Of a stretch of DNA of 9,885 nucleotides, positions 7,106 through 9,885 are shown piece by piece. The position numbers and the translations under genes are program-made. Numbering within the stretch: the stretch's first letter is position 1; the number at the start of each line of letters is the position of its first letter. The stretch comes from Sphingobacteriaceae bacterium (GTDB lineage Bacteria > Bacteroidota > Bacteroidia > Sphingobacteriales > Sphingobacteriaceae), in assembly GCA_947478315.1 (NCBI GenBank), contig CANJWF010000033.1, positions 1-9,885 on the forward strand, in the 5' to 3' direction. The notes under the pieces are model-generated. The model worked only from the letters and a program-made list of their open reading frames with translations, had not been told where the DNA came from and did no database searches.

Positions 7106-7333
7106 TTATTCAAAAAAATGAGGATCTCGTTCTACAATTTCCATCTGAACAGGTGTGAGCATCAAGTTACGCAGTAGTTCGAGCAACCAGTATTCATGTT
7201 CCTGACGGGTATCCGTTTCTTGCGTAACATACTGCAACAAATCAATGATGCTGTGTGTAGCATGAGCAATGTCGGATAGGGTAGTTCCTTCGGGAAACGC
7301 TATCATATAACGTCCATCTTGTTTGATAAGCAT
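7106..7333 (-). CDS. Small protein of unknown function (75 residues)
   Basis: I do not recognise this protein. From the ATG at 7333 it is 75 residues, with no signal peptide or transmembrane segment and an acidic balance. The start (MLIKQDGRYMIAFPEGTTL) looks like two beta strands. The remainder is helix-prone (DIAHATHSIIDLLQYV, EHEYWLLELLRNLMLTPVQMEIVE) and ends with RDPHFFE. The frame stays open upstream to an ATG at 7426, but that extension (31 residues) overlaps the predicted RNA structure and its U-tract and includes the poly-T-encoded FFIFLK. The 7333 ATG instead follows an A-rich CTTAAAACCAAAAC tract that also precedes the upstream leader ORF. The gene stands alone between two long hairpins, with its own possible promoter and structured leader, which argues for dedicated regulation. 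Confidence 0.6.
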   Translation of the reverse strand: MLIKQDGRYMIAFPEGTTLSDIAHATHSIIDLLQYVTQETDTRQEHEYWLLELLRNLMLTPVQMEIVERDPHFFE

Positions 7334-7337
7334 AATA

Positions 7338-7351
7338 GTTTTGGTTTTAAG
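7338..7351 (-). repeat. A-rich initiation tract, downstream copy
   Basis: On the minus strand CTTAAAACCAAAAC ends 4 nt before the ATG at 7333. It is the same as the tract at 7464-7478 except for one fewer A. A-rich upstream tracts replace Shine-Dalgarno sequences at many Bacteroidota starts, so this copy supports 7333 as the real start of the small gene. Confidence 0.6.
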
Positions 7352-7357
7352 AAAAAT

Positions 7358-7434
7358 AAAAAAACCTTGCCTTAGGTGTCTTATGCTCCAAAACAAGCAT
7401 CGGTAGTTTTCACTATACCGCACCATAGCAAGGT
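7358..7434 (-). terminator. Branched RNA structure with terminal U-run, possible attenuator
   Basis: On the minus strand an outer 7-bp stem ACCTTGC (7434-7428) / GCAAGGT (7370-7364) encloses GGTG/CACC (CACC at 7378-7375) and two hairpins. One is a GAAA-loop hairpin (CGGTATAGT / ACTACCG, 7 bp with a 2-nt bulge). The other is ATGCT / AGCAT (7400-7396 / 7387-7383) with an 8-nt loop. The outer stem runs directly into seven T residues (7364-7358), as in an intrinsic terminator. It lies between a possible leader ORF and the 75-codon gene, so premature termination could control that gene. A free-standing small RNA is the alternative. I do not recognise a known riboswitch or Rfam family. Confidence 0.5.
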
Positions 7435-7455
7435 ATTAACTTGAGTCTGTTTCAT
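7381..7455 (-). CDS. Possible 24-residue leader peptide
   Basis: ATG at 7455, TAA at 7383-7381. The product begins MKQTQVNTLLWCG and ends TTDACFGA. The ATG follows CTTAAAAACCAAAAC, nearly identical to the tract before the 75-codon gene, which is the main reason to believe it is translated. The ORF runs through the whole 5' half of the branched structure and its stop lies at the end of the second hairpin. A terminating ribosome would cover the right side of the outer stem. No run of one amino-acid codon is present, so a classical amino-acid attenuator is not indicated. Too short for coding statistics. Confidence 0.35.
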   Translation of the reverse strand: MKQTQVNTLLWCGIVKTTDACFGA

Positions 7456-7463
7456 GATGGATT

Positions 7464-7478
7464 GTTTTGGTTTTTAAG
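7464..7478 (-). repeat. A-rich initiation tract, upstream copy
   Basis: On the minus strand CTTAAAAACCAAAAC ends 8 nt before the ATG at 7455. Together with 7338-7351 it forms a near-identical direct repeat 126 bp apart, each placed just before an ATG. It lies close to the transcription start expected from the -7 element at 7484-7491. Confidence 0.6.
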
Positions 7479-7483
7479 AATTA

Positions 7484-7491
7484 CAAATGTA
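7484..7491 (-). promoter_or_regulatory. Candidate -7 promoter element of the leader / small gene unit
   Basis: The minus strand reads TACATTTG, matching TAnnTTTG, 28 nt before the leader ORF ATG and downstream of the aconitase terminator hairpin. No TTTG is found at the usual -33 spacing. Its position between hairpin and leader fits an independent transcript. Confidence 0.45.
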
Positions 7492-7518
7492 GAAGTTTTT
7501 AGAGAAGAATGAGAAAGT

Positions 7519-7573
7519 TTCATTATACACAAATGGGGATAGTTAAAAACTATCCCCATTTGTGTATAATGAA
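7519..7573 (-). terminator. 26-bp perfect hairpin downstream of the aconitase gene
   Basis: Positions 7519-7544 and 7548-7573 are perfect inverted repeats of 26 bp with a 3-nt loop (AAA on the plus strand). The stem begins 16 nt after the aconitase stop and includes a GC block (GGGGATAG / CTATCCCC) near the loop. The minus-strand sequence after it is T-rich but has no clean U-run. It most likely ends the aconitase transcript and insulates the small gene. Confidence 0.75.
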
Positions 7574-7589
7574 TTCTGTATTTTGTTGA

Positions 7590-9857
7590 TTACTTACTCA
7601 CTTGCTTACGGATAATATTAAGTGCTCCCCCTGCTTTAAACCACTCTATCTGCTGTGCGTTATAAGAATGGTTCACTACAATAGCGTCTTGAGTTCCATT
7701 CTTATGCTGGAGCAACACCCCTAATGATTTATTGGGAGCAAATTCAGTTAACCCAATGATGGATATAACGTCATCTTCTTCAATTTTATTATAGTCGTTT
7801 TTATCCGCAAAAGTTAAGGCTAACATACCTTGTTTTTTCAAATTGGTTTCATGAATACGAGCAAAAGATTTTACTAAAATAGCCCTTACACCTAAATGAC
7901 GAGGTTCCATTGCAGCATGTTCTCTTGACGAACCTTCTCCATAATTTTCATCACCAACCACAATAGAACCCAATCCAGCGGCTTTATAAGCCCGCTGCGT
8001 GGCAGGAACACTCCCGTAATCACCTGTAAGCTGATTTTTTACTAAATCGGCTTTTTCATTAAAACAATTAATAGCACCTATGAGCATATTATTGGAAATA
8101 TTATCTAAATGTCCCCGATATTTCAACCAAGGTCCCGCCATAGAAATATGGTCGGTCGTACATTTTCCTTTTGCTTTAATCAATAACTTAAGCCCTAAAA
8201 TATCCGTTCCCTCCCACGATTCAAAGGGATTTAAAAGTTGTAATCGATCAGAATTTGAAGCTACAGCTACTTGAATATGACTACCATCTACAGCAGGCGC
8301 TTGATAGCCTGCGTCACCCACGGCAAACCCCTTTAAAGGTAATTCATCCCCTGTAGGAGGATCTAATTTAACTCGTTCACCAACTTCATTCGTCAAAAAA
8401 TCTGTTAATGGATTAAACGTTAAATCACCTGCAATCGCCAATGCGGTCACCAATTCAGGTGATGCAACAAAAGCATACGTATTAGGATTACCATCAGCCC
8501 GCTTGGCAAAATTTCTGTTAAACGAATGAACAATGGTGTTTTTTTCTTGCTTTTCAGCACCCAATCGTGCCCACATTCCTATACAAGGACCACAAGCATT
8601 GGCAAATACTTTAGCTCCAATTTCATCAAAAGTAGCTAAGAAACCATCTCGCTCGATTGTGTAACGCACTTGTTCTGACCCTGGAGTAATCGTAAACTCT
8701 GCTTTAGTTTTTAATTTTTTATCCGCTACCTGTTTGGCTAAAGATGCCGCTCTTGCGATATCTTCATAAGATGAATTGGTACAAGAACCTATCAAACCAA
8801 CTTCGATTTTTATAGGCCATCCATTTTTAACTGCTTCTTCTTTCATCTTAGAAATAGGAGTAGCCAAATCTGGGGTAAATGGTCCATTAATGTAGGGTTC
8901 TAATTCGTCTAAATTAATTTCAAGCACTTGATCGAAATATAATTCAGGGTTAGCATAAACTTCATCATCCGCGGTCAAATAAGGGTGAATGTTATTAGCT
9001 AAATCCGCAATATCTGCACGTCCGGTCGAACGCAAGTAGCGTTCCATTGAAGCATCATATCCAAAAGTTGAGGTAGTGGCACCTATTTCTGCACCCATGT
9101 TGCAAATAGTGGCTTTTCCTGTACAGGATAACGCTTGTGCACCTTCTCCAAAATATTCAACAATACAACCCGTGCCTCCTTTTACCGTCAATATACCTGC
9201 AACTTTTAAAATTACATCTTTAGGAGCAGCCCAGCCATTCAACTTACCCGTCAATTTCACACCAATGAGTTTAGGAAACTTTAATTCCCAAGGTAAACCT
9301 GCCATTACATCACAAGCATCTGCACCACCTACACCTATCGCTATCATACCCAATCCACCTGCATTAACCGTATGAGAATCGGTACCAATCATCATACCAC
9401 CAGGGAAAGCATAATTTTCCAACACTACTTGATGAATAATCCCTGCTCCAGGTTTCCAAAAACCAATCCCATATTTATTTGAAACAGAAGCTAAAAAATC
9501 ATAGACTTCCTTGTTTGAATGTTCCGCTAACGATAAATCTTGAGAAGAACCTACTTGTGCTGTAATTAAATGATCGCAATGTACGGTAGATGGCACTGCT
9601 ACTTGAGTACGTCCGGCTTGCATAAACTGTAACAAAGCCATTTGAGCGGTAGCATCTTGCATGGCTACCCGATTGGGTGCAAAATCAACATAATCAACAC
9701 CTCGTTTGTATTCTTTTAAGAGCGTATCGTCCCATAAATGAGCATACAGAATTTTCTCCGTTAATGTTAAAGGTTTACCTACCACCTGACGGGCAGTACC
9801 AATTTTGCGAACAAATTCGGCATAAACCTTTTTTATCATGTCTATATCAAATGTCAT
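7590..9857 (-). CDS. acn: Aconitate hydratase, mitochondrial type
   Basis: Cytoplasmic [4Fe-4S] enzyme interconverting citrate and isocitrate in the TCA cycle. The 755 residues match the mitochondrial-type aconitases common in Bacteroidota and are clearly shorter than AcnA/IRP1 (about 890) or AcnB (about 865). The catalytic aconitase domain (about 1-500) contains TDSHTVNAGGLGMIAIGVGG (159-178) and the three cluster ligands C359 (GSCTNSS), C422 and C425 (ANACGPCIG), plus HSFNRNF (444-450). The swivel domain (about 550-745) contains NYGEGSSREHAAMEPRHLG (638-656) with the active-site Ser/Arg pair and KSFARIHETNLKKQGMLAL. The ATG at 9857 is preceded by A/T-rich sequence and not by a Shine-Dalgarno sequence. 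Only 28 bp upstream are visible, so promoter and neighbours are unknown. The transcript probably ends at the 26-bp hairpin. The protein looks intact. Confidence 0.97.
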   Translation of the reverse strand: MTFDIDMIKKVYAEFVRKIGTARQVVGKPLTLTEKILYAHLWDDTLLKEYKRGVDYVDFAPNRVAMQDATAQMALLQFMQAGRTQVAVPSTVHCDHLITAQVGSSQDLSLAEHSNKEVYDFLASVSNKYGIGFWKPGAGIIHQVVLENYAFPGGMMIGTDSHTVNAGGLGMIAIGVGGADACDVMAGLPWELKFPKLIGVKLTGKLNGWAAPKDVILKVAGILTVKGGTGCIVEYFGEGAQALSCTGKATICNMGAEIGATTSTFGYDASMERYLRSTGRADIADLANNIHPYLTADDEVYANPELYFDQVLEINLDELEPYINGPFTPDLATPISKMKEEAVKNGWPIKIEVGLIGSCTNSSYEDIARAASLAKQVADKKLKTKAEFTITPGSEQVRYTIERDGFLATFDEIGAKVFANACGPCIGMWARLGAEKQEKNTIVHSFNRNFAKRADGNPNTYAFVASPELVTALAIAGDLTFNPLTDFLTNEVGERVKLDPPTGDELPLKGFAVGDAGYQAPAVDGSHIQVAVASNSDRLQLLNPFESWEGTDILGLKLLIKAKGKCTTDHISMAGPWLKYRGHLDNISNNMLIGAINCFNEKADLVKNQLTGDYGSVPATQRAYKAAGLGSIVVGDENYGEGSSREHAAMEPRHLGVRAILVKSFARIHETNLKKQGMLALTFADKNDYNKIEEDDVISIIGLTEFAPNKSLGVLLQHKNGTQDAIVVNHSYNAQQIEWFKAGGALNIIRKQVSK

Positions 9858-9885
9858 AGTATAAAAAATTAAAAAGCTACAGATA

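Noticed and set aside
7334..7426. Extension of the small gene to the ATG at 7426 (106 residues)
   Set aside because: The added 31 codons lie inside the predicted branched RNA and its U-run. The 7333 ATG has the A-rich initiation tract in front and the 7426 ATG does not.
8080..9859. Open frames on the plus strand inside the aconitase gene, and similar ones opposite the dapD, phospholipase and ABC-F genes
   Set aside because: All lie opposite strongly conserved coding sequence, have no recognisable domains and no initiation tract; they are reverse-strand shadows.
1..9885. Defence system, CRISPR array, prophage, insertion sequence, tRNA or rRNA
   Set aside because: No regularly spaced repeats, transposase or integrase motifs, or RNA-gene signatures were seen on either strand. 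All large ORFs are assignable to housekeeping, envelope or translation-associated families.

Overview
The window looks like ordinary chromosome from a member of the Bacteroidota, probably the Flavobacteriia/Chitinophagia side. It is A+T-rich. Most starts lack a Shine-Dalgarno sequence and are preceded by A-rich tracts. Several upstream regions carry TAnnTTTG, the Bacteroidota -7 promoter element. The proteins fit that assignment: a 272-residue DapD, a 755-residue mitochondrial-type aconitase, an ABC-F ATPase and an S4/Hsp15-like protein. This placement rests on family knowledge and motifs, not on a database search.

Layout. Positions 1-3356, minus strand: a four-gene run read right to left. 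It is dapD (lysine/diaminopimelate synthesis), a family 9 glycosyltransferase (LPS heptosyltransferase-like), an exported zinc-dependent phospholipase C/S1-P1-like enzyme whose start overlaps the previous stop by 7 nt, and the first 147 codons of a probable outer-membrane protein that runs off the window. A well-formed Bacteroidota promoter (TTTG, 19 nt, TATATTTG) precedes dapD, with an 11-bp inverted repeat just upstream of it. Positions 3357-3712 are a divergent intergenic region. Positions 3713-5056, plus strand: a two-gene unit of an S4 RNA-binding protein and an RmlD-like NAD(P)-dependent sugar-nucleotide reductase. It converges on a minus-strand ABC-F ATPase (5107-7023) that starts with GTG almost directly after a TACCTTTG element.

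Positions 7024-7589 are the most interesting part. A small gene of unknown function (75 residues from the preferred start) lies alone between two long perfect hairpins (18-bp and 26-bp stems). Its own upstream region holds a possible 24-codon leader ORF, an RNA able to fold into a branched structure ending in seven U residues, and two near-identical translation-initiation tracts, one before the leader ORF and one before the gene. A hairpin loop inside the structure is complementary to both tracts. This looks like a self-contained attenuation or translational-control leader that I do not recognise. Positions 7590-9857 hold the aconitase gene, whose transcript appears to end at the 26-bp hairpin.

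The remainder is housekeeping metabolism, envelope synthesis and translation-associated functions. I see no mobile element, CRISPR array, tRNA, rRNA or defence system.
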